NCBI RefSeq assembly: GCF_017303155.1
Contig: NZ_JAEKJR010000002.1
Location: forward strand, 434,001 to 498,000
Source of the DNA: Microbulbifer salipaludis
Lineage (GTDB): Bacteria > Pseudomonadota > Gammaproteobacteria > Pseudomonadales > Cellvibrionaceae
Reading direction: 5' to 3'
Length of the DNA: 64,000 nucleotides
Shown in pieces: positions 7,830 through 17,651 of this stretch; position 1 is the stretch's first letter, and the number at the start of each line of letters is the position of its first letter. The position numbers were made by a program, and so were the translations under genes. The notes beneath the pieces were generated by a model. The model did not search any database and was not told where the DNA came from. It was given only the letters and a program-made list of their open reading frames with translations.

Positions 7830-9161
7830 TCAGAGGTTTTCAGGCCACGGTAGCCAGAGGTTGACCTGAAGGCCGCCCTCACTGCGGTTGTGCAGCCGGA
7901 TCTGCCCGCCATGAGCATCGGCAATTTCCCGGCACAGAGCCAGCCCCAGGCCGACGCCCTGGGGCTTGGTGGAATAGAACGGCAATAGCGCCTGCTGTAT
8001 TACCTTGTCACTCATACCACTGCCGCGGTCAGCCACGGTGAGCAGCTGGCCGTGGGCGTCGGTTTCAATCTCCAGGGTAATGTCCTCTTCCGCACTACCG
8101 GACTCGCTGGCATTTTTCAGCAGATTTAACAGCGCCTGCTCGATTTGCGCCGGGTCGAAGTAACCCGGGCGCAGGGGGAGTTCACCCTCCAGCCGGAAGG
8201 GGTGTAGTGGCTGCAGCTGCTTGACCAGGGTGGACCACTCTACCTGCTCGCAGACCGGTGGCGGCAGTTTGGCGAAGCGTGCGTAGCCCTGGGTAAATTC
8301 GGTGAGGTGGCGACAGCGATCGGCAATCACATCAAACACACCGGCCAGTTGCTGCGAGTCGATTTTTTCCGATAACAGTTTGCCGCTGTGGGCCATGGAG
8401 GAGATGGGGGCCAAGGAGTTGTTCAGCTCGTGGCTGATCAGGCGAATCACCTTTTTCCACACCTGTACTTCGGCGCGTGTCAGTTCACGGGTCATTTCCC
8501 GCAGCAGGATCAAGCGGTGCTTCTGTGAGTTGAGCACAAAGGTGCTGTTGCTGATGTGCAGTGTCTGGCTGACGTCGCCGTCCAGATAGCTGGTGAGCCC
8601 GTTCTGTTTTTGCTCGATGGCCTGAGCCAGCTCGGGAGGACAGCGGGGAAGAATCGTTTCCAGCCGATGTCCCTGCAGGGGCTTGCCCTGGTGGAGCAGG
8701 TGGCGCGCGCTGGTGTTGGCGTAAATGATGTGTTCGCTGTGATCGATCAGCAGTAGAGCCAGCGGCGAACTCTGGATGACCGTATCCAGCAACAGTTCCC
8801 GCTGGTGAATATGGGCCCGTTCGCGCCGCAGTATTTCTCCCACCTCGTTGTAGAGCTCCGCTAGCTGGCCCAGCTGATCGTTGCGGTTCAGTGCCAGGGA
8901 GATGGAAAAGTCACCGTCGCGAAAATTCAGCAGGCCGCCCTCAAGGGTTTCCAGTGCGCGGTTCAGATTGTGGGTGAACGGGCGCAACAACAAAAACGAC
9001 AGCACCAGTGCCAGTAGTAGCCCGGCACTCCACGCCAGTGCAGGGCCGGCGCCGAAGTGCAGCAGGCCGAAGGGAATACTTATGCCCAGGGCCACAGCGA
9101 GCATCACCACACCAAACAGTTTGCCCTCCAGGGAGGTTTTCGGAGTCGGGCTGCGGGGCAT
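7830..9161 (-). CDS. Sensor histidine kinase (NtrB/NtrY type)
   Basis: 443 aa membrane kinase. Two N-terminal helices (about residues 14-60) are followed by a HAMP-like stretch, a PAS-type domain (about 110-200, LLDTVIQSSPLALLLIDHSEHIIYANTSA), the phosphoacceptor His near residue 243 in LISHELNNSLAPI, and an HATPase domain ending in GVGLGLALCREIADAHGG. Its ATG shares an A with the TAA of the upstream response regulator (TAATG), so they are coupled partners. Last gene of the minus-strand export operon that starts at 15294. Its signal is unknown; the operon context suggests envelope stress or an exported or toxic compound. Confidence 0.9.
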   Translation of the reverse strand: MPRSPTPKTSLEGKLFGVVMLAVALGISIPFGLLHFGAGPALAWSAGLLLALVLSFLLLRPFTHNLNRALETLEGGLLNFRDGDFSISLALNRNDQLGQLAELYNEVGEILRRERAHIHQRELLLDTVIQSSPLALLLIDHSEHIIYANTSARHLLHQGKPLQGHRLETILPRCPPELAQAIEQKQNGLTSYLDGDVSQTLHISNSTFVLNSQKHRLILLREMTRELTRAEVQVWKKVIRLISHELNNSLAPISSMAHSGKLLSEKIDSQQLAGVFDVIADRCRHLTEFTQGYARFAKLPPPVCEQVEWSTLVKQLQPLHPFRLEGELPLRPGYFDPAQIEQALLNLLKNASESGSAEEDITLEIETDAHGQLLTVADRGSGMSDKVIQQALLPFYSTKPQGVGLGLALCREIADAHGGQIRLHNRSEGGLQVNLWLPWPENL

Positions 9162-10507
9162 TAGTAGGGAATTCCGTATTTATCCAGGCGGCGGTACAGT
9201 GCCTGGCGACTCAGACCCAGCTCACGTGCGGCCTGGGCGATGATGCCGTTGCAGTTGGCCAATGTCTGCTCCAGCAGTTCCCGGCTGGGTTCGAAGTTGT
9301 GGTCCGGGACCTTCAGTTGTGCCTCTTCCGGCAGTGCCAGCGTCGACTCCTCGATGGTGTCTCCCCGGGTGAGGACGGCGGCACGCTGCATGACATTCTG
9401 TAATTCGCGCACGTTGCCGGGCCAGCTGTAGCGCATCAGGCGTTGCTGGGCCTGCGGCGCGAGGTGTTTGCCGGTTGCCGCGAGGAAGCTGCGGGCCAGG
9501 GGCAGAATATCTTCCGGCCGTTCGCTCAATGCCGGCAGCTTCAGCTCGATCACGTTCAACCGGTAGAACAGGTCCTGGCGGAAGCGGCCGTCACTGATCA
9601 TTTGCTGCAGATTGCTGTTGGTCGCACTGATGAACCGCACGCGGACCTTGCGGGTCTGGCTGCTGCCAAGACGCTGGAACTCGCCGGTTTGCAGGACGCG
9701 CAGTAACTTCACCTGGCCACTGGCCGAGAGTTCACCGATTTCGTCGAGAAACAGGGTGCCGCCATCGGCGGCTTCGAATCTACCCTGGCGGACCTGGTTA
9801 CCGGACCCGGTATAGGCTCCGGCCTCTGCGCCGAACAGTTCCGCTTCCATCAGCTCTTCCGGCAGGGCACCGACATTGACTTTGATATAGGGGCCATCCT
9901 TCACACTGGAGTTGATCTGGACAATATCTGCAATCTTTTCTTTGCCCGCGCCGTTGGGGCCAGTGATTAATACCGGCACGTCGGAGTGGGCCACCTGGGT
10001 AGCCATTTCCAGTAATGTCTGCACGCTCTGACTGCGGTAGACGATCTCCTGCAGGTCGAACTGTTGTTTCAGTTGGTCTCGTGCCTGCTGCGCGCGACTC
10101 TGGGACTGGCGCTGCTGCTGTTGCAGGTCGTGCAGCTCCATCAGGTTCTTGATGGTGGCAACCAGCTTGTTATCGTCCCAGGGTTTGCCCACGTAATCCG
10201 CGGCACCGGCCTTGACCAGCTCGACGGCCATTTCCAGCTGGGTCCAGGCGGTAAGCAGTATCACGGGAATGTCGGGCTGCAGCTCGCGCAGCGCAAAAAA
10301 CAGTGCGCGACCTTCTTCACCGGAAGTGGTGTCGGTGGTGAAGTTCATATCCTGAATGACAAGACTGATATCCGGGTTTTCCCGCAACAGTTGTAATCCC
10401 GCCTGGGGAGTGATGGCGGAGAGCGTCTGGATATCATGAAGGGACAACAACAGGGAAAGCGCAGAGATGATGCTGGTGTTGTCGTCGATGATCAGTACTT
10501 TGTCCAA
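9161..10507 (-). CDS. Sigma-54-dependent response regulator (NtrC family)
   Basis: 448 aa: receiver domain with phosphoacceptor Asp53 (VIQDMNF), AAA+ domain (about 155-385) and C-terminal Fis-type HTH ([21 protein letters not shown]). Two sequence oddities: Walker A reads GPNGAGKE (183-190) instead of GESGTGKE, and the sigma-54 contact loop reads GAYTGS (230-235) instead of GAFTGA. DEIGE and the remaining core motifs are normal, so it is probably functional. It lies between the export genes and its kinase. A near-perfect -24/-12 promoter and repeated TGTCCG/CGGACA sites upstream of the operon are its likely target, which would make the system autoregulated. Confidence 0.92.
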   Translation of the reverse strand: MDKVLIIDDNTSIISALSLLLSLHDIQTLSAITPQAGLQLLRENPDISLVIQDMNFTTDTTSGEEGRALFFALRELQPDIPVILLTAWTQLEMAVELVKAGAADYVGKPWDDNKLVATIKNLMELHDLQQQQRQSQSRAQQARDQLKQQFDLQEIVYRSQSVQTLLEMATQVAHSDVPVLITGPNGAGKEKIADIVQINSSVKDGPYIKVNVGALPEELMEAELFGAEAGAYTGSGNQVRQGRFEAADGGTLFLDEIGELSASGQVKLLRVLQTGEFQRLGSSQTRKVRVRFISATNSNLQQMISDGRFRQDLFYRLNVIELKLPALSERPEDILPLARSFLAATGKHLAPQAQQRLMRYSWPGNVRELQNVMQRAAVLTRGDTIEESTLALPEEAQLKVPDHNFEPSRELLEQTLANCNGIIAQAARELGLSRQALYRRLDKYGIPY

Positions 10508-10602
10508 CTCGCGTTTCCTGTTGCGGCGGTGTCTAACTCGGATTGTGGCGGTCCCGCGAAACCCTATAGGGTGCAGGACCTAATCATCAGATTATGGAGA
10601 AA

Positions 10603-11811
10603 TTACACGCTTCGGGTCGCCATCGCCGGCGAAATATTGGCAGCGCGCATGGCCGGCATCAAAGCGGCAGCAATACTCACGAGCAACAATACTATCGCAC
10701 ACACGGTAAGCAGCGGTAATGTAAGAGCCGGTTGTGAAAATTCGCTCACCATCAGCTGATTGATGATCAGTGCGCCCGCGGTGCCCAGCCCCAGGCCGGT
10801 ACCAGCAATCAGGGCGTTTTCAACCAGAAAATAGCGGCTGATATTGGCGCGGGTGGCACCCAGTGCACGGCGGATACCGATCTGTTTGGTACGCTGGTTG
10901 ATCCAGAATATGGTCAAACCGATGATCCCGAGAGCGACAATGAAGGTGAGCAGGGCCATTACCAGAGACAGCACTTTGATCATGATGTTGTCGCTGATGT
11001 AAGTACGCTCCAAATTTTCGCTCAGGGTTTCCACATGCACGACGCGCTGAGGGTCACGCTTGTTAAGCAAATCCTCCACTTTCTTGAACACCTCGTCCCG
11101 CTGGCCTGGTTCGGCTCGGATCATGTAGCGTTTGTGGTTGCCAGTGACCAGCAGTGGATAGAAAACGACGTTGCCTGCACGGGACCAGGCCGGCCAGGCA
11201 CCCAGGTGCTGCTCGACCACACCGATGATTTCCACCGGGTTGTCATTGGCTCCGCTATAAAAAAACTTACCGATAGCAGATTCGCCTGGATACAGCTTTT
11301 CGGCAAACTGCTTGCTGACCACAGCCATGTTGCTGTGATACTGATCATTCGGTCCGATAACGTGTTCGTCGGCAGGAGTAAAACTGCGACCTTCGATTAG
11401 ATTGAGGCCGAGGGTGTTAATAAAGTGTGAGTCCACCTGATAGTAGTTGGCGTTTTCGCCACCGATCTCCTGATTGGGCTCGGTGAAATAGGTGCCCGCG
11501 GAACCGGATCCGGACAGTGGAATCTGGTTGGTTGCGGAGGCATCCACAACACCAGCTGTACTGCGCAGCAGATCCAGGTCAGCTACGACGGCTCCTGCCA
11601 TATCGTATTCAGTGGGGATAGGCATATAGGTCGCGGCGATAATGTTTCCTACATCCATACCGGTGGGGCGCGCCACCTGTTCCATGCGATCTTTTACGAT
11701 CACGCTGGCATTACTCACAATGGCAAGAGTGAGTGCAAGCTGCAGGGCGATCAGCAATGCGGATACCTTGTTGCGCCAGAGGGCGGACAACATGGGTTTT
11801 AGCTCGAACAT
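10603..11811 (-). CDS. ABC transporter permease, MacB/FtsX type
   Basis: 402 aa. One N-terminal membrane helix (about 15-35), a large periplasmic MacB-PCD-like domain (about 45-265) and three C-terminal FtsX-family helices. Mechanotransmission-type exporters of this fold move substrates from the periplasm or outer leaflet rather than through a membrane pore. AAGGAAAATAAC precedes ATG. It follows a second, divergent permease by 21 bp, so the transporter is probably a heterodimer of permeases with the ATPase at 13196-13897. The substrate is not deducible. Confidence 0.9.
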   Translation of the reverse strand: MFELKPMLSALWRNKVSALLIALQLALTLAIVSNASVIVKDRMEQVARPTGMDVGNIIAATYMPIPTEYDMAGAVVADLDLLRSTAGVVDASATNQIPLSGSGSAGTYFTEPNQEIGGENANYYQVDSHFINTLGLNLIEGRSFTPADEHVIGPNDQYHSNMAVVSKQFAEKLYPGESAIGKFFYSGANDNPVEIIGVVEQHLGAWPAWSRAGNVVFYPLLVTGNHKRYMIRAEPGQRDEVFKKVEDLLNKRDPQRVVHVETLSENLERTYISDNIMIKVLSLVMALLTFIVALGIIGLTIFWINQRTKQIGIRRALGATRANISRYFLVENALIAGTGLGLGTAGALIINQLMVSEFSQPALTLPLLTVCAIVLLLVSIAAALMPAMRAANISPAMATRSV

Positions 11812-11832
11812 GTTATTTTCCTTTTCTCTGGG

Positions 11833-13155
11833 TTACTGGGTCTTCAGGTAAACGGATGGATTGGTGCGGCTGATGCGCCAGGCCGGGTAAAGGCCGGCGA
11901 TAATGCTCGCGAATATGGCGAGGCCGACCGCGGCCAGCATCATTTCCCAGTTCATGGTGGCGATCTGGTCTACCTGGCCCATCGCCAGTGCGCGAATACC
12001 CGTCAAACCGGCCAGCGCGAGGACAATACCAAACAACCCGCCGAGCACACCGATACAGCTGCTTTCGATCAGGTGCTGGGTGAATATGGCGTTACGACTT
12101 GCGCCCAGTGCCCGGCGCACGCCGGCCTCCGGGGCTTTGCGTAAAAATTTTGCCAGCAGCAGGGCAACAGCATTGACCACGCACACTAACAGGAAGGCCA
12201 GTGATGCCCAGCCCAGTACCCGGTTGTCGTTGTCCAGTACTTCATTCAGAACCAGCCATTCAGACGGGTGTGACAGAGCAAAGTTCAGTGGGCGTTCAAA
12301 GCGACCCTGTTCTTTTTGTTGGCGGATATAGCCGGTGAGGAACTGCTCGTACGCTTCTTTCTGTTCGGCGTTGTCCAGTTCTACCCAAAATTGAATCCAC
12401 ACATGCTCTCCGAGAAGGAAGCGTTCGTAGCCTTCGGCGCCCTCTGGTGCGCTGCTTGTCCAGCCATTGGTGTTGCCCCAGCTGTAAATCTCATACATGC
12501 GGTGCAAGCCGAAGGGGATATACAACTCTTCGGCGTCCGCGAAGGGGTTGTTGTTAAGATCGTAAATCTTGGGCGATGGGTTCCAGTGCTTGAGCACACC
12601 GACAACGGTAAAGGGTTCGCCGTTCAGTTGTACAACCTTACCGACACTGTTTTCACCGCCAAACAGTTTTTCATTAGTTTCTTTACTGAGCACCACAGAT
12701 TGCACCGCTGCAATATCCGCCTCCTTGTTCCAGGTGCCGCCGTATTCAAACGGTACGTCGAACAGGGAAAAGAAATCACGGGTGGTTACACGAGTATTGG
12801 CGGTAAACGGGCGCATTTCAGACTCGTCGATATTCACGGTAAACCCGAAGCGGTGCATGGCAACCTGACGGGTGGGAATATCCGAACGTAGCAGGGCAAC
12901 CGCATCGGGGTAGGTGAGCTGCCATGGAATTTCGTTGGCGGTATCTGCGGCCTGGTTCGGGTCCCAGCTATCCAACTGCACGGCATAGAGGACCTTGTCT
13001 TTATGCTCCAGTGCGTTCTGCGACATCATGTAGTTCAAGGTCATCACGGTCATGGATGCGCCCACGCCCACGGCGATGGCGGCGATCATGAGCGCGCTCA
13101 GTGTAGGTGTTCCCCGCAGGCTGCGCATGGCGAGGCTGATGTAGTAGCCGATCAT
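11833..13155 (-). CDS. ABC transporter permease, MacB/FtsX type
   Basis: 440 aa. N-terminal helix (about 20-42), periplasmic domain (about 50-310) and three FtsX helices at the end with the conserved [18 protein letters not shown] segment. Partner of the shorter permease immediately downstream. AAGGA about 8 nt before ATG supports the start. The ATPase gene ends 40 bp upstream. Permease pairs of this kind next to an NtrC-type two-component system recur in Gammaproteobacteria and Xanthomonads; a physiological substrate is usually not known. Confidence 0.9.
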   Translation of the reverse strand: MIGYYISLAMRSLRGTPTLSALMIAAIAVGVGASMTVMTLNYMMSQNALEHKDKVLYAVQLDSWDPNQAADTANEIPWQLTYPDAVALLRSDIPTRQVAMHRFGFTVNIDESEMRPFTANTRVTTRDFFSLFDVPFEYGGTWNKEADIAAVQSVVLSKETNEKLFGGENSVGKVVQLNGEPFTVVGVLKHWNPSPKIYDLNNNPFADAEELYIPFGLHRMYEIYSWGNTNGWTSSAPEGAEGYERFLLGEHVWIQFWVELDNAEQKEAYEQFLTGYIRQQKEQGRFERPLNFALSHPSEWLVLNEVLDNDNRVLGWASLAFLLVCVVNAVALLLAKFLRKAPEAGVRRALGASRNAIFTQHLIESSCIGVLGGLFGIVLALAGLTGIRALAMGQVDQIATMNWEMMLAAVGLAIFASIIAGLYPAWRISRTNPSVYLKTQ

Positions 13156-13195
13156 TTCGGTGTCCTTTTCTCTTATTCAGCGATGCGAATTCAGC

Positions 13196-13897
13196 TTATG
13201 CGGTGGCGAGTTCGGGCTGTGCAATGTTCTGGCGAAGATCGGAAACCTGTCCGTCCACAATCTGGATGTTGCGGTGTGCGCGGCGCGCCAGATCCGGATC
13301 GTGGGTGACCATGACGATAGTGGTGCCCCATTCGTTAATAAATTCCAGCAGCTCCATCACCTGGCGGGCCATCAGCGAGTCGAGGTTGCCGGTGGGTTCA
13401 TCCGCAAGCAGAAAGCGCGGCTCGCCGGCCAGTGCGCGGGCGATGGCAACGCGTTGTTGCTGACCACCGGACAGTTGTGCCGGCAAGTGTTTGGCGCGGG
13501 CGGCGAGGCCGACCTGTTCGAGGGACTTCTCGATGCGGCGACGGCGTTCCTTGGCATTGAAGCCGCGGTAGCGCAGTGGCACGTCGATGTTGTCGAACAG
13601 GTTGAGGTCGGGAATCAGGTTGAATCCCTGAAAAATAAATCCGATTTTCTCATTGCGCAGGTGTGAACGGTCGCGGTCGGAAAGTCCACCCACTTCCTGT
13701 CCGTCCAGCAGGTACTCGCCGCCGGTGGGTGTTTCCAGCAGGCCGGCGATATTCAGGAAGGTGGTTTTTCCGGAACCACTGGGGCCGGTGACAGAAACAA
13801 ATTCGCCTTCCTTGACCTCCAGGCTGAAATCCCTGAGTGCATGGGTTTCGATGGCGTCGGTGCGGTAGCTTTTACGGATATTGTGCATTTTCAGCAT
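13196..13897 (-). CDS. ABC transporter ATP-binding protein, MacB/LolD type
   Basis: 233 aa. Walker [10 protein letters not shown], signature [15 protein letters not shown], Walker [14 protein letters not shown] and switch His (VMVTHD) are all present. The frame is open further upstream, but ATG at 13897 ([14 protein letters not shown]) matches the family N-terminus and has AAGGAA 8-9 nt before it; the upstream extension runs through the inverted repeat at 13934-14014 and has no family similarity. It powers the two permeases encoded just downstream. Confidence 0.93.
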   Translation of the reverse strand: MLKMHNIRKSYRTDAIETHALRDFSLEVKEGEFVSVTGPSGSGKTTFLNIAGLLETPTGGEYLLDGQEVGGLSDRDRSHLRNEKIGFIFQGFNLIPDLNLFDNIDVPLRYRGFNAKERRRRIEKSLEQVGLAARAKHLPAQLSGGQQQRVAIARALAGEPRFLLADEPTGNLDSLMARQVMELLEFINEWGTTIVMVTHDPDLARRAHRNIQIVDGQVSDLRQNIAQPELATA

Positions 13898-13933
13898 GAT
13901 GGATTTCCTTGTCTTCGTAGTCAGTATTTTTGA

Positions 13934-14014
13934 TGGTGGATGCGCTGCGCTTATCCACCCTACGGATTCACCGTATTTATTCATGTGGGGTGGATAAGCG
14001 CAGCGCATCCACCA
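13934..14014. repeat. REP-like inverted repeat with 27-bp arms
   Basis: Positions 13934-13960 and 13988-14014 are perfect reverse complements (27 bp) with 27 bp between them. The arm contains GGTGGATGCGCTGCG and TTATCCACCC, resembling dispersed REP-type sequences found between genes in many gammaproteobacteria (recalled from general knowledge). It separates the adaptor gene from the ATPase gene inside one operon, so it may lower or stabilise expression of one part of the transcript. Confidence 0.85.
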
Positions 14015-14016
14015 AT

Positions 14017-15294
14017 TCAATCTCTCAGTGCAACGATCTGGGCATTTTCCAGCGCGTCCGCAGAGGAAGTGATGATCTGGTCGCCTTCCTGCAGGCCGGA
14101 AACAATTTCCACCTGGTTCAGTCCCAGTGCGCCAATGGTGATCGGCACTTTTACCGCCTGCTGCTGGTCGTTCAGCTTCCACGCAAAGCGCCCCCCGGTC
14201 TGATCCAGGAATGCGCCGCGCTTCACCAGAATCACGTCGTTACGACTCTCCAGCAGAACGCGGGCGGTCATGCGCAAATTCTGGCGCAGGTTTTCGGGCT
14301 GCTGCAGGAAGCGCACGCGGGCCACGACCTGGCCGTCGATGACCTCGGGGGCAATTGCGGTGATTTCGCCGGGCAGTTGCGTGCCGCCCATATTGATTAC
14401 TACCTCCATGGCGAGCCCCAGGTCATCGGCGTAGTTTTCCGGCACCGCGGCTTCGAGTTCGAAACTGGTGAGGTCGACCACCGTAAGCAGCGGCGCATTG
14501 GCGGCGACGGCTGAGCGCTGGGTGGCGGCGAGGCTGCCGATGGTGCCGTTGACGGGGGAGACGATCTGCAGCTCGTTGACCTTGCGTTGCAGCTCTTCGA
14601 CCTGGAGTTGCTGCTGGTCCACCTGCAGTTGCAGGGTCTGGGTTTCGAAGGTGAGGGCTTCGTTTTCCAGCTGGGAATTCTGCACCGCCTGTTGGTATTC
14701 GAGTCTGGCGCGGGCGAGGTCGTCACTGGCTTTTTCGAAATCCAGCTGAGAGATGATCTGTTTTTCCATCGACAGCTCGGCACGCTTCAGTTCGCGCTCG
14801 GCGGCGGCCAGGTCGACTTTCGCCAGATCGGCTTTCTGGGTGTTCTCCAGGCGCTGGCGTTTGGCCTGGATTTTTTGCCGCGCCAGCTCCACGGCGAGCT
14901 TGCTGTACAGGGCGCTTTCCTGGGCGAGCTGATTCTGCAGCTGCGGGCTGTCCACTTCCGCCAGCAGCTGGCCCTTCTCCACAGCATCGCCGGCCTTTAC
15001 CGCAAACTTGACGATGCCCTGGGCGGGACTGAACAGGGTAGGGCTGTTGGCGGCCACCACCTTGCCCTGAACCACCAGATCCCGTACCAGATCCCCGCGC
15101 TCCACCGCCGCAATATTGACCCGCGCCAGTGACACGCTGGCATCCACCGCACTGGTGCTCTGCCAGCTCATCAGCCCCCACACCACAAACGCGGCGGCGC
15201 CAATACCGAGCCCGGTGCGCTTCAGCAGCCGCGGGTTTTTCCACGGGCTCTGCGGGGTGAGTTGGACGTCCTGCCCGGAGGTATCTCTGATCAT
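14017..15294 (-). CDS. Periplasmic adaptor subunit, HlyD/MacA-like
   Basis: 425 aa membrane-fusion protein. A short cytoplasmic N-terminus, one membrane helix (about 26-46), a biotinyl-lipoyl-like half (KAGDAVEKGQLLAEVDSPQL), a long coiled-coil hairpin (about 125-245, Gln/Leu/Glu-rich), the second lipoyl half (VNELQIVSPVNGTIGS) and beta-barrel and membrane-proximal domains. It would link the MacB-like permeases to an outer-membrane duct; no TolC gene is in the window. First gene of the minus-strand operon adaptor-ATPase-permease-permease-regulator-kinase; the sigma-54 promoter at 15394-15409 lies about 100 bp upstream. Confidence 0.92.
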   Translation of the reverse strand: MIRDTSGQDVQLTPQSPWKNPRLLKRTGLGIGAAAFVVWGLMSWQSTSAVDASVSLARVNIAAVERGDLVRDLVVQGKVVAANSPTLFSPAQGIVKFAVKAGDAVEKGQLLAEVDSPQLQNQLAQESALYSKLAVELARQKIQAKRQRLENTQKADLAKVDLAAAERELKRAELSMEKQIISQLDFEKASDDLARARLEYQQAVQNSQLENEALTFETQTLQLQVDQQQLQVEELQRKVNELQIVSPVNGTIGSLAATQRSAVAANAPLLTVVDLTSFELEAAVPENYADDLGLAMEVVINMGGTQLPGEITAIAPEVIDGQVVARVRFLQQPENLRQNLRMTARVLLESRNDVILVKRGAFLDQTGGRFAWKLNDQQQAVKVPITIGALGLNQVEIVSGLQEGDQIITSSADALENAQIVALRD

Positions 15295-15393
15295 GTTGTT
15301 CCCAAGTTCTTAGAATCTGTTCTTCTGCCACTTTGATGCGCGTCTTCCCGCGTCCGGATGCAAAGCGGAATTTGTAGATGCAGCGGCCTTATC

Positions 15394-15409
15394 GCAATTG
15401 CCGTGCCAA
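15394..15409 (-). promoter_or_regulatory. Sigma-54 (-24/-12) promoter of export operon
   Basis: Read on the minus strand the sequence is TTGGCACGGCAATTGCGA: GG (15407-15406) and GC (15395-15394) are separated by exactly 10 nt, and TGGCACG-N4-TTGC matches the consensus at every fixed position. Transcription should begin near 15382, leaving about an 88-nt leader before the adaptor gene. Confidence 0.88.
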
Positions 15410-15483
15410 GGCGGTTTTTTGTCTTAAGTATCTGATATATATAGAAAATAAATTTTCAAAAAGTTTTTGGATGGCGGGTGAGG

Positions 15484-15529
15484 TGTCCGCAAAAAGTGTC
15501 CGGACAGGCTGTGTCCGTGGGGCCGGACA
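15484..15529. promoter_or_regulatory. Cluster of TGTCCG/CGGACA half-sites (candidate enhancer)
   Basis: TGTCCG occurs at 15484, 15497 and 15512 and CGGACA at 15501 and 15524, including the palindrome TGTCCGGACA and the inverted repeat TGTCCG-N6-CGGACA. They lie about 100-145 bp upstream of the predicted sigma-54 start, the usual position for an NtrC-family activator, with an AT-rich stretch (15425-15470) between that could bend. The likely binder is the regulator encoded at 9161-10507. Confidence 0.72.
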
Positions 15530-15584
15530 GGAGTGGGAAAGCGCGACATCGGCCGGAAAAGTGCAGGCGTTTGATGAGAAGATC

Positions 15585-15760
15585 CCGATGTCGGGTACAG
15601 CTTTGCAAGACGTTGATTCGGGCCAAGGCCCTCACCCTTCGGGCGCCCATGGCGTCCAAAGCTGGCGCTTTGTCCGCGAGAGGGACCTCGCGGAAGAGCC
15701 CCCATGGATGGGTTAAGGGGGGGCGCCTAGCTCGTGTCTTGCAAAGCTGTACCCGGCAGC
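15585..15760. repeat. Nested intergenic hairpin element, copy A
   Basis: Perfect 20-bp arms at 15592-15611 and 15736-15755, extending imperfectly outward. Inside are a perfect inner hairpin (CCGCGAG 15674-15680 with CTCGCGG 15687-15693) and, on the minus strand, an 18-nt core at 15696-15713 identical to the core of the copy near 55.8 kb. It lies between the divergent export operon and SulP gene, so it is not a simple terminator. Confidence 0.8.
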
Positions 15761-15906
15761 GGGATCGCCACAAAACCAGACCAAAGCACTGAGCGTTCTT
15801 TAGCCACAACCCCCAAGATGCTAGAATCCGCGCCCCTATTTACGGCCCCGCAAAAGAGGGCTCGAAAAGACCCTCAAGTCAGAATCCCAGACAGGCTCAC
15901 CTGATT

Positions 15907-17415
15907 ATGCAGTTCTCCAACACTTTGTTGTCGTCCACCAGAAACGACTGGTTCGGCAATATCCGCCGCGACGTGCTCGCTGGCCTCGTCGTGGCCCTGG
16001 CCCTGATCCCCGAGGCCATCGCCTTCTCCATCATCGCCGGTGTCGACCCGCGGGTGGGCCTGTACGCGTCTTTCTGTATTGCGGTGGTGATCGCCTTCGT
16101 CGGTGGCCGCCCGGGCATGATCTCTGCCGCCACCGGCGCCATGGCCCTGCTCATGGTTACTCTGGTGAAAGAGCACGGCCTGCAATACCTGCTGGCCGCC
16201 ACGTTGCTCACCGGTGTGCTGCAGATCATCGCCGGCTATCTCAAGCTCGGCAGCCTGATGAGCTTTGTGTCCAGGGCCGTGGTGACGGGGTTTGTGAACG
16301 CACTGGCCATCCTCATCTTTATGGCGCAGCTGCCCGAACTCACCGATGTTACCTGGCACGTGTACGCGATGACCGCCGCCGGCCTCGGTATCATCTACCT
16401 GTTCCCCTACGTGCCGGTGGTGGGCAAGGTCCTGCCGTCGCCGCTGGTGTGCATCCTGGTGCTGACCGCCGTGGCCGTCGTGATGGGGCTGGATATCCGC
16501 ACCGTGGGCGATATGGGCGACCTGCCAGACACCCTGCCGATCTTCCTGTGGCCGGATGTACCGCTCAACTTTGAAACCCTGAAGATCATCTTTCCGTACT
16601 CTGCCGGTCTCGCGGTGGTGGGCCTGCTGGAATCCCTGATGACCGCCACCATCGTGGACGATCTGACCGATACCAACAGTGACAAGAATCGCGAGTGCAA
16701 GGGCCAGGGTATCGCCAATATCGGTGCGGGCATGCTCGGCGGTATGGCGGGTTGCGCGATGATCGGCCAGTCGGTGATTAATGTGAAATCTGGCGGTCGC
16801 GGCCGTTTGTCTACGCTGGTGGCGGGTGTGGGTCTACTGACTCTGGTGGTATTCCTGAGTGACTGGGTGGCGGTGATCCCGATGGCGGCGCTGGTGGCGG
16901 TGATGATCATGGTCTCTATTGGTACCTTCGACTGGGGTTCCATCCGCGATCTGAACAAGTTGCCGTTGTCGACCAATCTGGTGATGCTGTCCACGGTGAT
17001 TGTGGTAGTGTTTACCCATAACCTCGCATTTGGTGTGTTTGTGGGGGTGCTGCTGGCATCGCTGTTCTTCGCCAACAAGGTGAGCCACTTTATGTATGTG
17101 CGCTCGGAGCTGGATGAAGAGGCAAATTGCCGGACCTACAGGGTGGTGGGGCAGGTGTTCTTCAATTCGGCGGACAAGTTTGTTGCGGCGTTTGATTTTA
17201 AAGAGGCGCTGGACAAGGTGGTGATTGACCTGAGTCGCGCGCACTTCTGGGATGTATCGGCGGTGTACTCGCTGGACAAGGCGGTGGTGAAGTTCCGCCG
17301 CGAGGGCGCCGAGGTTGAGCTGATTGGCCTGAACGAAGCCAGCTCGACCATCGTTGACCGCTTTGGGGTGCACGATAAGCCGGAAGAAATTGAGAAGGTT
17401 TTGGGGGGGCACTAA
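15907..17415 (+). CDS. SulP-family inorganic anion transporter
   Basis: 502 aa. About 11-13 membrane segments (residues 25-400) with the SulP signature region near the N-terminus ([28 protein letters not shown]) and a C-terminal STAS domain (about 410-490) containing [20 protein letters not shown]. Marine SulP proteins of this length transport bicarbonate, sulfate or other anions with Na+ or H+; the ion cannot be told from sequence. A universal stress protein gene follows after a hairpin element, a pairing often seen with SulP genes. Confidence 0.9.
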   Translation: MQFSNTLLSSTRNDWFGNIRRDVLAGLVVALALIPEAIAFSIIAGVDPRVGLYASFCIAVVIAFVGGRPGMISAATGAMALLMVTLVKEHGLQYLLAATLLTGVLQIIAGYLKLGSLMSFVSRAVVTGFVNALAILIFMAQLPELTDVTWHVYAMTAAGLGIIYLFPYVPVVGKVLPSPLVCILVLTAVAVVMGLDIRTVGDMGDLPDTLPIFLWPDVPLNFETLKIIFPYSAGLAVVGLLESLMTATIVDDLTDTNSDKNRECKGQGIANIGAGMLGGMAGCAMIGQSVINVKSGGRGRLSTLVAGVGLLTLVVFLSDWVAVIPMAALVAVMIMVSIGTFDWGSIRDLNKLPLSTNLVMLSTVIVVVFTHNLAFGVFVGVLLASLFFANKVSHFMYVRSELDEEANCRTYRVVGQVFFNSADKFVAAFDFKEALDKVVIDLSRAHFWDVSAVYSLDKAVVKFRREGAEVELIGLNEASSTIVDRFGVHDKPEEIEKVLGGH

Positions 17416-17455
17416 GCCCGGAGCTTCGCGTCGGGAGCTCTGTTTTGGCGCCGTG

Positions 17456-17578
17456 GAGCCGAAACACTGGGTGGAAGTTTTTGAAATCGCACAAGTACAT
17501 CCCTGTAAGCTCCGGCGGCGACGTCCATGTCGCCGACGGTTTCAAAAACTTCCACCCAGCATTTCGGCTTCTCCCTTG
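17456..17578. repeat. Nested intergenic hairpin element, copy C
   Basis: Perfect 20-bp arms at 17467-17486 and 17540-17559, continued outward by a shorter GCCGAAA/TTTCGGC match. Inside are TACATCCCTGTAAGCTCCGG and an inner hairpin CGGCGAC (17516-17522) with GTCGCCG (17529-17535), loop gtccat. It lies between the SulP and universal stress protein genes. Confidence 0.8.
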
Positions 17579-17651
17579 TCCCTTCACTCCGTAAGCGAGG
17601 ACCGCACTCCGTAGTTTATTAAGTTGGATAGCGACAGAGAGAAAATAATAA

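Noticed and set aside
13898..14182. N-terminal extension of the ABC ATPase
   Set aside because: In-frame sequence passes through the inverted repeat and into the adaptor gene; the family start and ribosome site are at 13897.
15378..15809. Overlapping short frames on both strands upstream of the SulP gene
   Set aside because: They run through the enhancer cluster and nested hairpin A; no ribosome sites and no similarity to known proteins.
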